From NCBI RefSeq assembly GCF_002776525.5, contig NC_045436.1, positions 49,955,313-50,019,312 of the forward strand: a stretch of DNA of 64,000 nt. The letters run 5' to 3'. Below, piece by piece: positions 41,696 through 54,170 of the stretch (position 1 is the first letter of the stretch; each line of letters opens with the position of its first letter). Below the pieces are notes generated by a model. That model had not been told where the DNA came from. It saw only the letters and a list, made by a program, of their open reading frames with translations, and searched no databases. This stretch comes from Piliocolobus tephrosceles (lineage: Eukaryota > Chordata > Mammalia > Primates > Cercopithecidae). The translations under genes were made by a program, and so were the position numbers.

Positions 41696-42312
41696 AAACA
41701 ATAGCTGTAACTTATTGAATGGCTTACTCTGCAGCAAGCACTGAACTGGGTACTTTTCATTTGTTAATTCATTTAATTTTCATAGTAAAAATGGTATTAC
41801 TTAGAGAGATTTCCATCCAAACTGGTTAAAGGAAAAAAGTACAAAAGAATGAATGAAAGAGATTGTGCATTAATCTAGAAAAATATGTCCATTTTAAATA
41901 CTTACTGCCTACAATCTGTGATATCATATTCTGGCTATAGTGCCATTCCTCCTTTATAAATTAATCAAATAAGAATTGCCACATCTATTTCACAGTCTTG
42001 TTTCAGATACAGTGCAGATGACCCTAGTGGCAGATACTGTGGATTGCCTACCCAAAAGACATTCACAAGCCATTTTCCCCTTGTCTTCCTGTGCCTAAAA
42101 TAGTTACATTCCAAGGATCTTTTGCAGCTAAGGCTGGCCACCAGATTCAGTTTTGGCCAACGGGAGGTTAGGCAAGGGAGGCAGGCAGTCACTGAGTCAG
42201 CCTCCAGAAAAGTTATGTACAAGAAATAGAGTCCATTGGCATGCTGCCTTCATTGCTTACCTTCCAACCCACTTTTCACAAAGCAACCAAAGTAATGTAA
42301 AACAGTAAAGCA

Positions 42313-42611
42313 ACCAGACGCAGTGGCTTACACCTGTAATTTCAGCACTCTGGGAAGCCAAGGTGGGTGGATCACTTGAGCCCAGGAGTTTGAGACCAGC
42401 CTGGACAACATAGAAAAAACCCCATCTCTGCAAAAAATACAAAAAGTAGCCAGGCCTGGTGGCACTTGCCTGTAGTCCCAGATACTTGGGAGGCTGAGGT
42501 GGGAGGATTACTTAAGCACAGAAAGCCAAGGCTGCAATGAGCTGTGATTGTGCCACTGCACTCCAGCCTTAGGCAACAGAGTGAGACCCTGTCTCAAAAA
42601 AAAAAAAAAAT
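42313..42611 (+). mobile_element. Alu (AluJ-like)
   Basis: Diverged forward dimer with 'cttgagcccaggagtttgag' and 'ggattacttaagcacag'; 'agtaaagca' flanks both sides. 41710-42300 before it resembles an old repeat that I cannot name. Confidence 0.9.
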
Positions 42612-42614
42612 AGT

Positions 42615-43150
42615 AAAGCACATCTTGCCATCACCCTGCTGAAACACTTCAATGACTTTCCATTGCAGCTAGAATAAAATCCAAACTATTTACAATGGAC
42701 TGGCTCCTGCTCCCTATCCAGTATCATTCAGTCAGTTCTCCCCGACCCACTGTACTCCAGCCAGACCTTCTGTTCCTCGAATTTGCCAAGCATTTTTCTG
42801 GCTCCAGGCCTTTATACCTGCTGATTCCTCTGCCTGTTTGCCTCTAGCTCTTTGCACAGCTTCTTTCTCACACCCTTCAGCCCTTGACTCACACTGCCCT
42901 CATCAGAGATGCCTTCCCCAACCCTCATGTCTCAGAAGGCCTCCTCGACTTACCCACTGTCTTACCACCCAGAATGTTTCATTGTTATCCCTAATTCACA
43001 GTTATTTTGTGTATTTGTTATTCGTCTGTCTTCTAACACTGTAATATAAGCATCACTGGGGAACAGCCTTTGCCTGTCTTGTTTATTGCTATATCCTTAG
43101 TCCCTTACACAGTGTCTGAAACATAAGGGATGCTTGTTTAATATTTATAA
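42615..43150 (+). mobile_element. L2 3' end
   Basis: 'cttcaatgactttccattgc', 'agaataaaatccaaactatt', 'ctccaggcctttatacctgc', 'gagatgccttccccaaccct' and the 'acacagtgtctgaaacataa' tail follow L2 closely. Confidence 0.85.
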
Positions 43151-43326
43151 AATAAAAGAATGAACCTTCCCCATGAATCTCCATCTCCTATTTACTCCTC
43201 TTCATCAAAGGAAATGCAAGGCTAAACATGAGTGCAAAATAGGAATAACAAGTGTTAACACAGGACTTGCGTGATGGGTGGATGACTTCCAGGAAAAAGC
43301 AATCAGAGGAGCCAATTTGGTGGTAA

Positions 43327-43417
43327 AAAAAGGAAAGAAAGAGAAAGGAAGGAAGGCAGGAAGGCAGGAAGGAAGGAAGGAAGGAAGGAAGGAGAAAGAG
43401 GGAGGGAGGGAAGGGGG
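43327..43417. repeat. (GGAA)n purine repeat
   Basis: GGAA/GGCA/GGGA units on the + strand. Open frames reading KEGRKE or PSFLPS here are translations of this repeat. Confidence 0.95.
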
Positions 43418-43754
43418 CAATTGTGATTGGATAAGAGCAGAAAGTCGTGGAAAATGCTGTGTCTGCATCATCAACCAATAGCTAGGTGGATTGCCACAGC
43501 TACAGACACCTCAGGAGGTCTTGGAAGAAGGCATTTGGAGGAGAAGGCAGCCTAGTCAAGGTGACATGCCTGCTTCCTGCAAATTCAAAATCACATGCCA
43601 GGGGTGAGGTGGCTCTCACTGTCCATATGAATTTCTGTTTCTTTTCACTTCCTTTCTTTACCCACCTTCTCTATCCTCCGGCTACTCTGATTCATCTCCT
43701 TTAAGGTTCTCTGTATTGGATAAATTTTAATCCAAGGATTAGGCAGCAAAGGTT

Positions 43755-43960
43755 TCTGGGAAGAGCAGAGGCTGCAGAATCAGACAAGCCTGGCTTTAAA
43801 TTCTTGCTGTATTCCATTGCTCTATTCCTTCTAGCAATATTATTTTAGTAAAGTTAACTTCTCTAAGAGAAGCAATAATACCTGTCTCATAAAGGTTATT
43901 GTGAAGATTAAATGAGATACTATATTAAGCACCTGTCCCAGTATGGAGCCAAGTAATAAA
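43755..43960 (+). repeat. MIR
   Basis: 'gctgcagaatcagacaagcc', 'aaagttaacttctctaagag', 'cctgtctcataaaggttatt' and 'gattaaatgagatac' in MIR order. Confidence 0.8.
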
Positions 43961-44345
43961 GTTATATAACTTCAAAACAAGCAGGGTGAGGCTGGGGATG
44001 AGAGGGGTGGTTAATAAGAAAAAGAAAAAAAAAACAGTATTTGTTAAAAAACCTACAGCAGGCATCATATTTAATGGTGAAATGTCAAAAGCATTCTACT
44101 TCAGATAAAGATCAAGACATGGATGTCAGCTGTCACCTCTCTTGTTCAATAATATGCTGAACATCTTGCCCATTGCAATAAAACAAGAGAAATGCAAAAA
44201 ATGTATAGGAGTTGGAAAGAATGAAAAAAACTATTTTTATTTGAAGGTGATATAATTTTTGTAGAACACCAAAAAGAATCTCCAATAATTAGAATTAATA
44301 AATGTTTCACTTGGTTCTTCAATACAAAATTAATATGTACAAATT

Positions 44346-44635
44346 GGCCGGGCACAGTGGCTCACATTTGTAATCCCAGCACTTTGGGAGGCCAAGACAA
44401 GAGAATCACTTGAGGCCAGGAGTTCCAGACCAGCCTGGCCAACATTGTGAAACGCTGTCTCTACTAAAAACACAAAAATTAGCCAGGCATGGTGGCACAC
44501 ATCTGTAATCTCAGCTACTCGGGAGGCTGAGGCACAAGAATCACTTGAACACTGCAGAGGTTGCAGTGAGACGAGGCAAGATCATGCCACTGCACTCCAG
44601 CCTGGGTGACAGAGCGAGACTGTCTCAAAAAAAAA
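44346..44635 (+). mobile_element. Alu in L1
   Basis: Forward dimer 'ggccgggcacagtggctcac' with a short A tail. Confidence 0.92.
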
Positions 44636-44699
44636 GAATTCAATCAATTGAACCCTGTAAGAAGAAAATTATAAAACTTCACTGAAAGACATTAAAGAG

Positions 44700-44985
44700 C
44701 AGGGGATGGTGGCTTATACCTCTAACCCCAACACTTTGGGAGGCAGAAGTGGGAGGATTGTTTGAGCCCAGGAGTTTGCAATCAGCCTGGGCAATATAGC
44801 AAGACCCTGTTTCTACAAAAAGTAAAAAAAAAAAAAATTAGCCAGTCATGGTGGGGTACACTGATAGTCCCAGCTACTTGGAACGCTAAGCCAGGAAGAT
44901 TACTTGAGCCCAGGAATTCAAGTCTGCAATAAGCTATGATTAGGCCACTGCACTCGACAGAGTGAGACCCTGTCTCAAGAAGAAA
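44700..44985 (+). mobile_element. Old Alu in L1
   Basis: Very diverged forward Alu ('gcaggggatggtggcttata', 'aataagctatgattaggcc'), AluJ-like, with a 14-A middle run. Confidence 0.85.
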
Positions 44986-45660
44986 GACTTAAAGAAAACC
45001 TAAATAAATGGAAAGATTTACCATATTCTTGGGCAGGAAAACTCAACATTGTTAAGATATTGATTCTCTTAAGTGGACTGATAAATTCAAAGCATTCCAA
45101 TTAAAATCCCAACATTGTTTTTTATTTGATGAGTTGAATCTAAAATTTAGGTAAAAAACAAAGGCCCAAGAATTACCGAAACTGTGGATGAAGAGCAAGA
45201 TGTGGGACTTGACCTACCAAATATCAAGTTAGAAAGCTTTAGGAATTAAGGACATGTAGCATTGGCCAGAAACAGACAAATAGGCCAATTAAATGAAATT
45301 GCCCAGAAACAGACCCAGGCATGTATGAAGCCTTCATTGATGATAGAGTGGTCACTATTGTTCAATAGGGAAAGAGACAGTGACTTAATAAATGGTGGCA
45401 GGATAATTAGATATTCATATAAAAAATACAAAATTAGATCTTCAATTCATACTATGCAAAAATCAGTTATGGGTGGATTAAATACTTCATTTTTCTAATG
45501 TGAAAAATACAGCCATAGAACATTTAGAATAATATATAGATGGAACAGTTTTTTTTTACTTCAGAGTAAGAAAAATGTTATTAAACAAGACACAAAAGCA
45601 CACACCATAAATAAAATTATCAATAAATTCAATTGTATTAAAATTAAGAACATCTGTTCT

Positions 45661-45963
45661 GGCCAGCTGCAGTGGCTCACACCTGTAATCCCAGTACATT
45701 GGGAGGCTGAGGCAGGTGGATCACCTGAGGTCAGGAGTTGGACACCAGCCTGGCCAACATGCAGAAACCCCATCTCTACTAAAAATACAAAAATTATCCA
45801 GGTGTGGTGGCAGGCACCTGTAATCTCAGCTACTTGGGAGGCTGAGGCAGGAGAATCGCTTGAATTCAGGAGGTGGAGGTTGCAGTGAGCCAAGATTGCA
45901 CCACTGCACTCTAGCCTGGGCAACAGAGTGAGACTCCATCTCAAAAAAAAAAAAAAAAAAAAA
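45661..45963 (+). mobile_element. Alu in L1 with clear target-site duplication
   Basis: Forward dimer; 'atctgttct' just before it (45652-45660) recurs after the A tail. Confidence 0.94.
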
Positions 45964-46525
45964 ATCTGTTCTTTGAAAGACACCGTAAAAAGAGTGAAGA
46001 GACAATCTATAAACAGAGAGAAGCTATTTGCCTCACATATGAGCAGCAAAGGAATCATATCCAGAACATATAGAACTTTACAGATCAGTAAGAAAAAGAC
46101 AAAGAACCCAACAGACAAATAAAAGACCTGACAAGAATTTCAAGAAAACAAACACATGACCAGAATTTAACAAAGAAATGAAAGTTGCTCATTAGTAAAC
46201 AGAAGAATACAAACTAAAATCATTAGAATCCATTTTACTTTCACCAGATTAACAAAACATCATTTAGTTGAATAATATCAAGTGTTGTGGAGTCCTGCCT
46301 CAGGACCTTTGCATGTGCTGCCTCCCTGAGCAGGATACTCTACCTTCAAATCTTCATGGGGCTTGTTCCTTCACATCATTCAGATCTGGTTCAGTTGTTA
46401 CCCTACTAAGAGGCTTTTTCTGACCATACTATCCAAATAATGCCCTTCAGCCTCCAACATTCTGTAGCCTGTTACCTGCTTTGTTATTGTTTTCAAAGCA
46501 TTTGTTAACATTTTGCTACTTTTAT

Positions 46526-46537
46526 TCTCTCTCTCTC

Positions 46538-46569
<32 letters not shown>

Positions 46570-46574
46570 TGTAG
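46526..46574. repeat. (CT)n(GT)n microsatellite
   Basis: CT units followed by GT units. The preceding 46290-46500 is L2-like ('ccttttgcatgtgctgcc'-style wording, 'tctgaccatactatccaaat'). Confidence 0.85.
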
Positions 46575-47990
46575 TATAGTATAGTATATGTACACATAAG
46601 GATTCACACACATTTGTTATTATTTTGCAGAACCTTTTGAAAGTACGTAGCTGACATACTAAGTGATTTTCAGATGGCAAACACTTTGGGGAAAAGGATG
46701 ATTATGTAGAAAACAAATAACATTCAAATAGAGCATACTGACTGTGAAGAGGTGGAGATTATTATAAATATTCAAGGCTACCGTAACCAGAATTAAGGAA
46801 ATTAGCTCCCCCTTAAGGTATAGTTGTTGTTATTTTGCAGAACATTCTGAAGGCAGATTGTTGACATCATGACACTTTACCCCTAAATACTTCCATATGT
46901 ATCTCCTAAGATTCTCCCACTTAACCTCAATACTATTATCACAAGTAAGACGATTGACAATCATTCCCTAATACCATCTAACATGCAGCCTGTATTCAAA
47001 TTTCCAAGTACTCCTTCTTTGAGAGGTCATAATCATATCAGTTATACTGAAATGCACCCATGGTACCCTAAGTTTTTTCTGAAAATTTTTTAAAAGATAA
47101 TTTTGCTTCTGAAATGATTTAGCTACAATCAAACCACTTAATTTGTAATCAGTTATAGTTTCTCAGCAAGCATAATACATGCTTGGGAACTCTTTTGAAG
47201 GAAAATAATCTGATCCACTAAATGTTTTCAAATGTAATTACTATTATATTTTTATGAATACTAACATTTTATCAACTGCTAATGTCAGCATTAATTTTTA
47301 GTTTGCAGATATTTAATTAAATGCTCTTTAATTCTGTTTTATTTATTTTTATTTTCATATTGGGATCAATTCTTTTTTTTTCAGGTCTCAAAAATTTTTA
47401 TAGGCCATCTGAAAGCTCCTTGGTCCTAGGCATGGTACAGAAGCTGCCTCTTTGATAAAGAGGGCTTGCCGAGGGCGGGAGATAGCTTTCAGTGCATGGC
47501 ATTTGAAATAGAAACTGACTTAAGCCCAGCACTTTCTCCCCACTAAGGCAGTTTCTGTGGTTTAAGTTCTAAAAACTGGATGGCAGTGAGACGTCCTGAG
47601 GCTCAGAGGAGAAGAAAGAGAGAAAGGTGAAAGTGGCTTCTGGGAGACATCACTTTTCTGCCTGTGTCACCCATGGTGGAAATTGTCNNNNNNNNNNGTT
47701 CTTGCAAACCAATTAAGCATTATGTTTATATTTTTAACAAAAAGATCCAAAGCCTAGTCTTAGTTTGGAAGAATTTTAAACAGGATGGAAAATTCTAACT
47801 CTTAAAATGCTTGAGTAGGAGAATTTTTATAGGTGATACAGACTAGAAAAAACACACACATCAGATGGAAACATTTCCAAACATCCACTAGGAAGAGATA
47901 GATTGTTTATCTAAAAATAACTATTAAGGTAGCATATTCCTTAGTATGAAATATATTTCAAACACCTGCCATTATAGAAATGGTCAACAA
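46575..47990. other. Intergenic with an assembly gap
   Basis: AT-rich sequence with no gene. 47340-47680 has a different base composition and may be part of an LTR or unlisted repeat, cut by the ten-N gap at 47688-47697. Confidence 0.6.
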
Positions 47991-47991
47991 T

Positions 47992-48314
47992 GGCTGGGCA
48001 CTGTGACTAACGCCTGTAATCCCAGCACTTTGGGAGGCCGAGGCAGGTGGATCACGAGGTCAGGAGATCAAGACCATCCTGGCTAACACAGTGAAACCCG
48101 GTCTCTACTAAAAATACAAAAAAATCAGCCGGGCGTGGTGGTGGGCGCCTGTAGTCCCAGCTACTCAGGAGGCTGAGACAGGAGAATGGCGTAAACCCAG
48201 GAGGCAGAGCTTGCAGTGAGCAGAGATTGCGCCACTGCACTCCAGCCTGGGCAACAGAGCAAGACTCCATCTCAAAATAAATACATACATACATACATAC
48301 ATACATACATACAT
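47992..48314 (+). mobile_element. AluY with an (ATAC)n tail
   Basis: Forward dimer; the tail became ATAC units (48281-48314). The target-site duplication 'aaatggtcaacaat' is at 47978-47991 and 48315-48328. Confidence 0.95.
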
Positions 48315-48439
48315 AAATGGTCAACAATTTGCATCAGGTATCTGTGGGAAAAAAATGTGTAGCACATTTTCTCAGTTTAATAAGTGTTTTAATTACTCTG
48401 TCATGAGATAAACAGTGGACCATCCAAATAGTACAAAAC

Positions 48440-48870
48440 ATCTTCATAGTCACTCTCTGTGATGGTTTCTGGAAAGGTCCACAGGTTTTCTGACCGGTTT
48501 CTCATTCACAGAATTTACATCTCCTCCCCTTAAACCCAAGCAGGATTTTGTGATTGCTGTTCTACATGGATCAGAGTGAACTTTGAGCTAATGTAGAAAA
48601 CGCCCCAGGGCTTTGCAGGTTTATATTGGGCCACTTACTCTGGGTGCTTGCAGCCACCATGTAAGAAGTCCTGCTACCTTGAGGCTGCCATACAGAGCAG
48701 CACAGAGAGAGAGACATGCAGGAGGAGTGCCCGCTGCTCTGCCCCAGCTGCTGCATCTTCACCTGGCCTTCAGATGACTGCAGCCTCAGGAGAGACCTCC
48801 AGCCTGCACTGCCTGCACGCTCCTGCCTCGCTCAGTGGTGAGACAACCAATAACTCTGGTCTTATCTACT
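48440..48870 (+). repeat. LTR-like ancient repeat (MaLR-like)
   Basis: 'gattgctgttctacatggat', 'tgcagccaccatgtaagaag' and a 'gagagagagacatgcaggag' segment resemble old MaLR-type LTRs. Family not assigned. A MIR-like piece follows at about 48890-49005. Confidence 0.45.
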
Positions 48871-49020
48871 CAGTTTTGGGGAAGCTTGTTATACAACACT
48901 AGATACTACACATATATTATTTCATTCTCACAATAACCCCGTGGGTTAGTGTCAGCCCTTTTTAAAAATGAAGAAATTGAAGAATGGAGAGGTTTGACTG
49001 TTAGAACATCTAGGATTTAG

Positions 49021-49312
49021 GCTGGGCACAGTGACTCATACCTGTAATCCCAGCACTTTGGGAGGCTGAGATGGATCACGTGAAGTCAGTAGTTCGAGAC
49101 CAACCTAACCAACATGGCAAAAACCCCTCTCTACTAAAAATACAAAATTCAGCCGGGTGTGGTGGCACACTCCCGTAATCCCAGCTACTTAGGAGGCTGA
49201 GGCAGGAATTGCTTGAACCCAGGAGGCAGAGGTTGCAGTGAGCCGAGATCATGCCACTGCACTGAAGCCTGGGCGACAGAGCAAGACTGTCTCTAAAAAA
49301 ATAAAAAATAAA
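49021..49312 (+). mobile_element. Alu (AluS-like)
   Basis: Forward dimer 'ggctgggcacagtgactcat' to an AAAAATAAAAAT tail. Confidence 0.92.
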
Positions 49313-49339
49313 ATGATTTGTTTAAAAAAGAACATCTGG

Positions 49340-49645
49340 GTCAGGCTCGGTGGCTCATGCCTGTAATCCCTGCACTTTGGGAGGCTGAGGAGGGCAGATC
49401 ACCTAAGGTCAGTAGTTCGGGACAAGCCTGGCCAACATGATGAAACCTCGTCTCTACTAAAAATACAAAAAATTAGCTGGACGTGGTGGCACACGCCTGT
49501 AATCTGACCACAATACCCGTGGTCCCAGCTACTCAGGAGGCTGAGGCAGGAGAATCACTTGAACCCAGGAGGTAGAGGTTACAGTGAGCCAAGATGGCGC
49601 CACTGCACTCCAGCCTAGGAAAAACTCTGTTTCAAAAAAAAAAAG
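49340..49645 (+). mobile_element. Alu (AluS-like) with a duplicated left-arm scrap
   Basis: Forward dimer. 'agaacatctggg' before it recurs as 'agaacgtctggg' after the tail. An extra piece 'ctgaccacaatacccgtggt' at about 49504-49523 interrupts the second monomer. Confidence 0.9.
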
Positions 49646-49881
49646 AACGTCTGGGATTCAGTTTCTTTGTGGTCTCCCTCCACAGTTTGAGCGTGGAGTC
49701 CTCTGCCTCTCAGCAAAAGAGGACAGAAGCAAGGGTCAAAGGCAGAGGAAGTGATAGATCCAGGTGGGAGACTAGATGTGGGAGTTGGGGGAAGGGAAGC
49801 CTTTATAGAACCTGGAGGATTTGAGGAAACACAGGAAGAAAAATAAATTTAAGGAGGAAGATTGAGTTTATACATTTTTAT

Positions 49882-50178
49882 TTTTTATTTTTATTTTTTG
49901 AGATTGAGTCTCACCGTTGCCCAGGATGGAGTACAGTGGTATGATCACGGCTTACTGCAGCCTCAATCTCCTGGGCTCAAGCGATCCTCCCACCTCAGCC
50001 TCCTGAGTAGCTGGGACCACAGGCACAGACCACCACAGTCAGATAATTTTTAAATTTTTTGTAGAGATGGTGTCTCTCTTTATTGCCTGGGCTGGTCTCA
50101 AACTCCTGGGCTCAGGTGATCCTCCCACCTCAGCCTCCCAAAGTGCTGGGATTACAGGTGTGAGCCACTGTGCCCCAC
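49882..50178 (-). mobile_element. Alu (AluJ-like)
   Basis: Reverse dimer between 'gtttatacatttt' flanks (target-site duplication at about 49867 and 50180). Confidence 0.93.
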
Positions 50179-50194
50179 TGTTTATACATTTTAA

Positions 50195-51090
50195 ATTACA
50201 TGTTTGAGTGGTCCACAGATACTGCAAAAGAAAGATGGCCCACATGCAGCTGTCAATTCAGGAACTGAGAGGTAAAGTTGAGGCTCTAAACATGGGTTCA
50301 GGAATCAAGTGCCTCTGAAGGTGAGATCATAAAGGAAAGGGTGTTCAGCCAGAAGAGGATGGAAGACAAAGGCTCAGGGAGTGCCTCCCTGTTTAGCTGG
50401 TCATACACCTTATCCTACGTGATTAAGTTCCCAATGTTTTCAGAATTTAAAAATGTGTGCTCCATAGTGCCTTTGGATGTACAGTGGAAGAATACACTCT
50501 CAGAAGCAGGCAACATTTACTAATCTTACATTTGCATAAGGAGTTTACAAAAATATAACAAATCACCAAATTAGCAAGGATTTTTTAGTTCACACTTTAG
50601 GAGTACTTCAGAAATGCATGAAAATAGCAGTATGCTGTGTTTCCTGGTGAAAAGCTTCAGAGGCGTAAGCTAGTATCACTTTCTGCGGCAGATGCTGACT
50701 GGCTTACTCCACGCCTCTCCTTCCTCTTCTAGTGTGCTTTCCTGCTGCAGAGCCTGGGATGATAAAACCTGTCATTCCCAAGATGTATTTGCAACTTGAG
50801 TTCTAGGAAGTGAGCAGGGAGAGGGTCACAGGGAGAATGGCCTTTCTTGCCAGCGTAATGTTGGAAGATTTCAGTACTTCTGGGACAGCTTTTGGGACAT
50901 TTTGTGGCCAGTCCTGAGTGTCATAGGTGCTGAGGAGAGACAGTGCTGATAGTGAACTTCCTGCTACAACATCTGGGCATTTCTCTTGGCTACTATTGTT
51001 CCTGTCTTTGTAGCAACCAAATTTTGGGCCCAGGTTCTCCTAAAGATAACATAAGCTACCCCAATTCTCTAAGTCCCTTTCTTCCCCCTT
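50195..51090. other. Intergenic, nothing recognised
   Basis: Unique-looking sequence with no open frame of note and no repeat family that I can name. Confidence 0.6.
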
Positions 51091-51092
51091 TT

Positions 51093-51392
51093 TTTTTTTT
51101 TTTTTGAGACAGAGTCTCACTCTGTCGCCTAGGCTGGAGTATAGTGGTGGGGTCTCAGGTCACTGCAATCTCCACCTCCCAGGTTCAAGTGATTCTTCTG
51201 TCTCAGCCTCCTGAGTAGCCAGGACTATGAGCATGCACCACCACTAATTAGCCCAACTAATTTTTGTATTTTTAGTAGAGATGGGGGTCTCCCCATATTG
51301 GCCAGGCTGGTCTCGAACTCCTGACCTCGTGATCCGCCCGCCTCAGCCTCCCAAAGTGCTGGGATTACAGGTGTGAGCCACCGTGCCCGGCC
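51093..51392 (-). mobile_element. Alu (AluS-like)
   Basis: Reverse dimer ending 'ccgtgcccggcc'; 'agtccctttctt' on both sides. Confidence 0.94.
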
Positions 51393-52424
51393 AGTCCCTT
51401 TCTTAAATGAGCTAGAAGAGATCCCTAATGTATACCAGTTCCATAATAGACTTTACATGTATATTTATTTTCATACAGTAGTAAAACTGTATACCATCAA
51501 TTTTATCACAGACTGACACATTTTAACAATTTGAAGCTAGATATACTTTTCTAGGATAACTTAGATGAGGTATTAGTTACGTCCAAATAACATTGGCTCA
51601 AACAAGATGGAAGTCTTCTGTTTGACTCTCACTTACTCTTCCAAGCGTAACTCTCTGGGGCTGTGATGGTAGCAAAACAGCATCTGGGACCCCAGTTCCT
51701 TCTCTTTGGTTGCTCTGCCACTCCTAGGGTGTTGCTTAGGAATGACATCTGCATGGCACACCCATTTTTCACCAAGTCCCTAAAAGGGTGTTTTCCCCTG
51801 GGGCAGGTTTAAAGGCTGGTAGAAAGGCACTAACTCAGGCTCTCCCAGCAAGTTTCTACCCTTGAAGGGCTGATGCACCGGGACAGTGAGTGGGCCCCAA
51901 ATTGCTCCCTGACCACATGGGCAGTCCCTAAACAGAGATAGTGCAATCGTCATCCAAAAGTTTTAGTCCCAGTGTCCCCAAGTCTCTTCCACATTTCACC
52001 TCAAGTGTTCTTCCAGTTAGAATCGCATTCATCTACAGATATCCAAATCCCCCGAACAGTGGGGATTATTTTTCTCACCAGAAGTCATGAGGTAAGTAGC
52101 CTGAGCTGGTGTGGTAGCTGCAGGACACTGTTCTCCAGAGCATTTTGTAATGCCAAGGCATCCACGCCAGCGCTATAGCCTCCCTCCCACGTGCCAGCCA
52201 TGGACAGAGGAGGAGGAAGCAGCCAGAGGAAAGGGCAGCCCTCTTTACAGGAAAGCAAAGTTTCCCTAGAAATCCCTAGTAAGTACCTGCTCATATCTCT
52301 TTGGCCAGAACTGTAACACGTGGCCATACCTAGCTGCAAAGGAGGCTGGGAACTGGTTTTCTCCTGTGGGCTATGTGGCCAGGCCAAAAGAAACCAGGGT
52401 TCTGTTAGTAAGAAAAGAGGGAGA
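51393..52424. other. Intergenic, ancient repeat at about 51560-51850
   Basis: 'aaataacattggctcaaaca', 'ctgtgatggtagcaaaacag' and 'aatgacatctgcatggcaca' look like a decayed mammalian repeat. The rest, including 125 open codons on the minus strand at 52085-52462, shows no gene feature. Confidence 0.45.
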
Positions 52425-52609
52425 TGTGTTATGAGCTGAATTGTGCCCCTGTCCCCCCCCAAAAAGATATTGGAGTTCTAATCCCTAGTACCTCAGAATG
52501 TGACTTTGTTTGGAGATAGGGCCTTAACAGAGGTAATCAAGTTGAAGTGAGGTCATCAGGATGGGCCCTAATCCAGTATGACTGGCGTCCCTGTGAGAAG
52601 AGGAAACCT

Positions 52610-52919
52610 GGGCTGGGTGGTGTGGTTCACGTCTATAATCCCATCACTTTAGGAGGCTGAGGCCGGCGGATCACCTGAGGTCAGGAGTTTGAGACCAGGC
52701 TGGCCAACATGGTGAAAACCTGTCTCTACTAAAAATACAAAAATTAGCCAGGCATGGTGGTGCACGCCTGTAGTCCCAGCTACTCAGGAGGCTGAGGCAG
52801 GAGAATCACTTGAACCCGGGAAGCAGAGGTTGAAATGAGCTGAGATCACGCCACTGCACTACAGCCTGGGCAACAGAGTGAGACTCCATCTCACACACAC
52901 ACACACAAACACACACAAA
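52610..52919 (+). mobile_element. Alu in MLT1, with an (AC)n tail
   Basis: Forward dimer with a CACACA tail instead of poly(A) (52893-52919). Confidence 0.92.
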
Positions 52920-52939
52920 AGAAAAGAGGAAAAAAATCT

Positions 52940-53178
52940 GGCCAGGCATGGTGGCTCACCCCTGTAGTCACAGCACTTTGGGAGGCTGAGGCTGGAGGAT
53001 CACTTGAGCCCAGGAGTTTGGGATGAGCCTGGGCAACATAGGGAGACCCTATCTCCACCAAAACTTTGTTTAAAAAATTAGCTGGGCCTGGTGGCATGCA
53101 CCTGTGGTCCCAGCTACTTGAGGGGCTGAGGTTGGCGGATCACTTGAGCCCAGGAGGTCGAGGCTGCAGTGAGCCAGG
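52940..53178 (+). mobile_element. Alu in MLT1, 3'-truncated
   Basis: Forward copy that stops at 'gcagtgagccagg' without an A tail; AluJ-like. Confidence 0.88.
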
Positions 53179-53394
53179 AGAGGAATGGAACAGATTCTCT
53201 CCACAGCCCTCACAAGAAATCAACACTGCTGATACTTCCAGCCTCCAGAACTGTGAGACAATACATTTCTGTTTTTTATGCCACCCAATTTATGGTACTT
53301 TGTTCCTGCAGCCTAGGAAATTAATACAAGAGGGAAGACAAAAATTGGGTAGGCAACCTGCAGTCTCTGACACATCTATTTTAAAAAATAGGGT

Positions 53395-53693
53395 TTATAA
53401 TCATTCTCAGCAAACTACTGCAAGGACAGAAAACCAAACATCACATGTTCTCACTCATAGGTGGGAACTGAACAATGAGAACGCTTGGACACAGGGTGGG
53501 GAACATCACACACTGGGGCCTGTCGTGGGGTGGGGGAGAGGGGGAAGGGATAGCCTTAGGAAATATACCTAATGTAAATGACAAGTTAATGGGTGCAGCA
53601 CACCAACACGGCACATGTATACATGTGTAACAAACCTGCATGTTGTGCACGTATGCCCTAGAACTCGAAGAATAATAATAATAAATATGGTTT
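53395..53693 (+). mobile_element. Primate L1 (L1PA-type) 3' end, 5'-truncated
   Basis: 'caaacatcacatgttctcac', 'ggggcctgtcgtggggtggg', 'gggtgcagcacaccaacacg' and an AATAATAATAAA tail define the last codons of ORF2 and the 3' UTR of an L1PA element. 'ggtttata' occurs at both borders, a likely target-site duplication. Too short to code for anything. Confidence 0.93.
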
Positions 53694-53862
53694 ATATTTA
53701 GAGCAGGTGTAGGGTCACAGAAAAATGGAACAGAAACCATCGAGTTCCCACAGAGCCCCTGCCCATCCATACACACACAAGGCCTCCCTCACTATGTACA
53801 TTTATTACATTTGATAAACCTACATTGAGACATCATAATTATCCAGTCCATAGGTAACATTC

Positions 53863-54170
53863 ACTTGTGTGTGTGTGTGTGTGACAGAGAGAGAGACAGG
53901 GTCTCACTATGTCCCATAGACTGGAGTGCAGTAGAACAATCTCAGCTCACTGCAACCTCTGCCTCCCAGGTTCAAGTGATTTTCCTGCCTCAGGAAAATA
54001 GCTGGGATTATAGGCGCCTGCCACCACGCCTGGCTAATTTTTGTATTTTTAGTAGAGACTAGGTTTCACCATGTTGGCCAAGCTGGTCTTGAACTCCCAA
54101 CCTCAAGTGTTCTGCCCGCGTGGGTCTCCCAAAGTGCTGGGATTACAGGCATGAGCCTCCGCATCTGGCC
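53863..54170 (-). mobile_element. (TG)n then an Alu, reverse orientation
   Basis: TG/GA units at about 53863-53898 replace the usual T tail; then 'cagggtctcactatgtccca' to 'ccgcatctggcc'. Confidence 0.9.

Larger units (their letters stand above)
44040..46285 (+). mobile_element. Old L1 ORF2 to 3' region, broken by three Alus
   Basis: The pieces 44040-44345, 44636-44699, 44986-45660 and 45964-46285 read in order as the ORF2 3' half of an old L1 ('cctacagcaggcatcatatt', 'gggcaggaaaactcaacatt', 'tcattgatgatagagtggtc', 'gaagctatttgcctcacata'). Many stops and shifts; dead. The three Alus entered it later. Confidence 0.85.
52425..53332 (+). mobile_element. MLT1-type MaLR LTR split by two Alus
   Basis: Left part 52425-52609 ('gttatgagctgaattgtgcc', 'cagaatgtgactttgtttgg', 'gggccctaatccagtatgac') and right part 53180-53332 ('cctccagaactgtgagacaa', 'ggtactttgttcctgcagcc', 'aaattaatacaag') form one MLT1 LTR. 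The Alus at 52610 and 52940 sit between them. Confidence 0.85.

Noticed and set aside
45561..46118. 185-codon open frame on the minus strand
   Set aside because: It runs across the complement of an Alu inserted in an old L1. Its middle is the usual Alu translation, so it is not a gene.
53066..53572. 168-codon open frame
   Set aside because: It strings together an Alu, an MLT1 LTR and an L1 3' end, three unrelated repeats.
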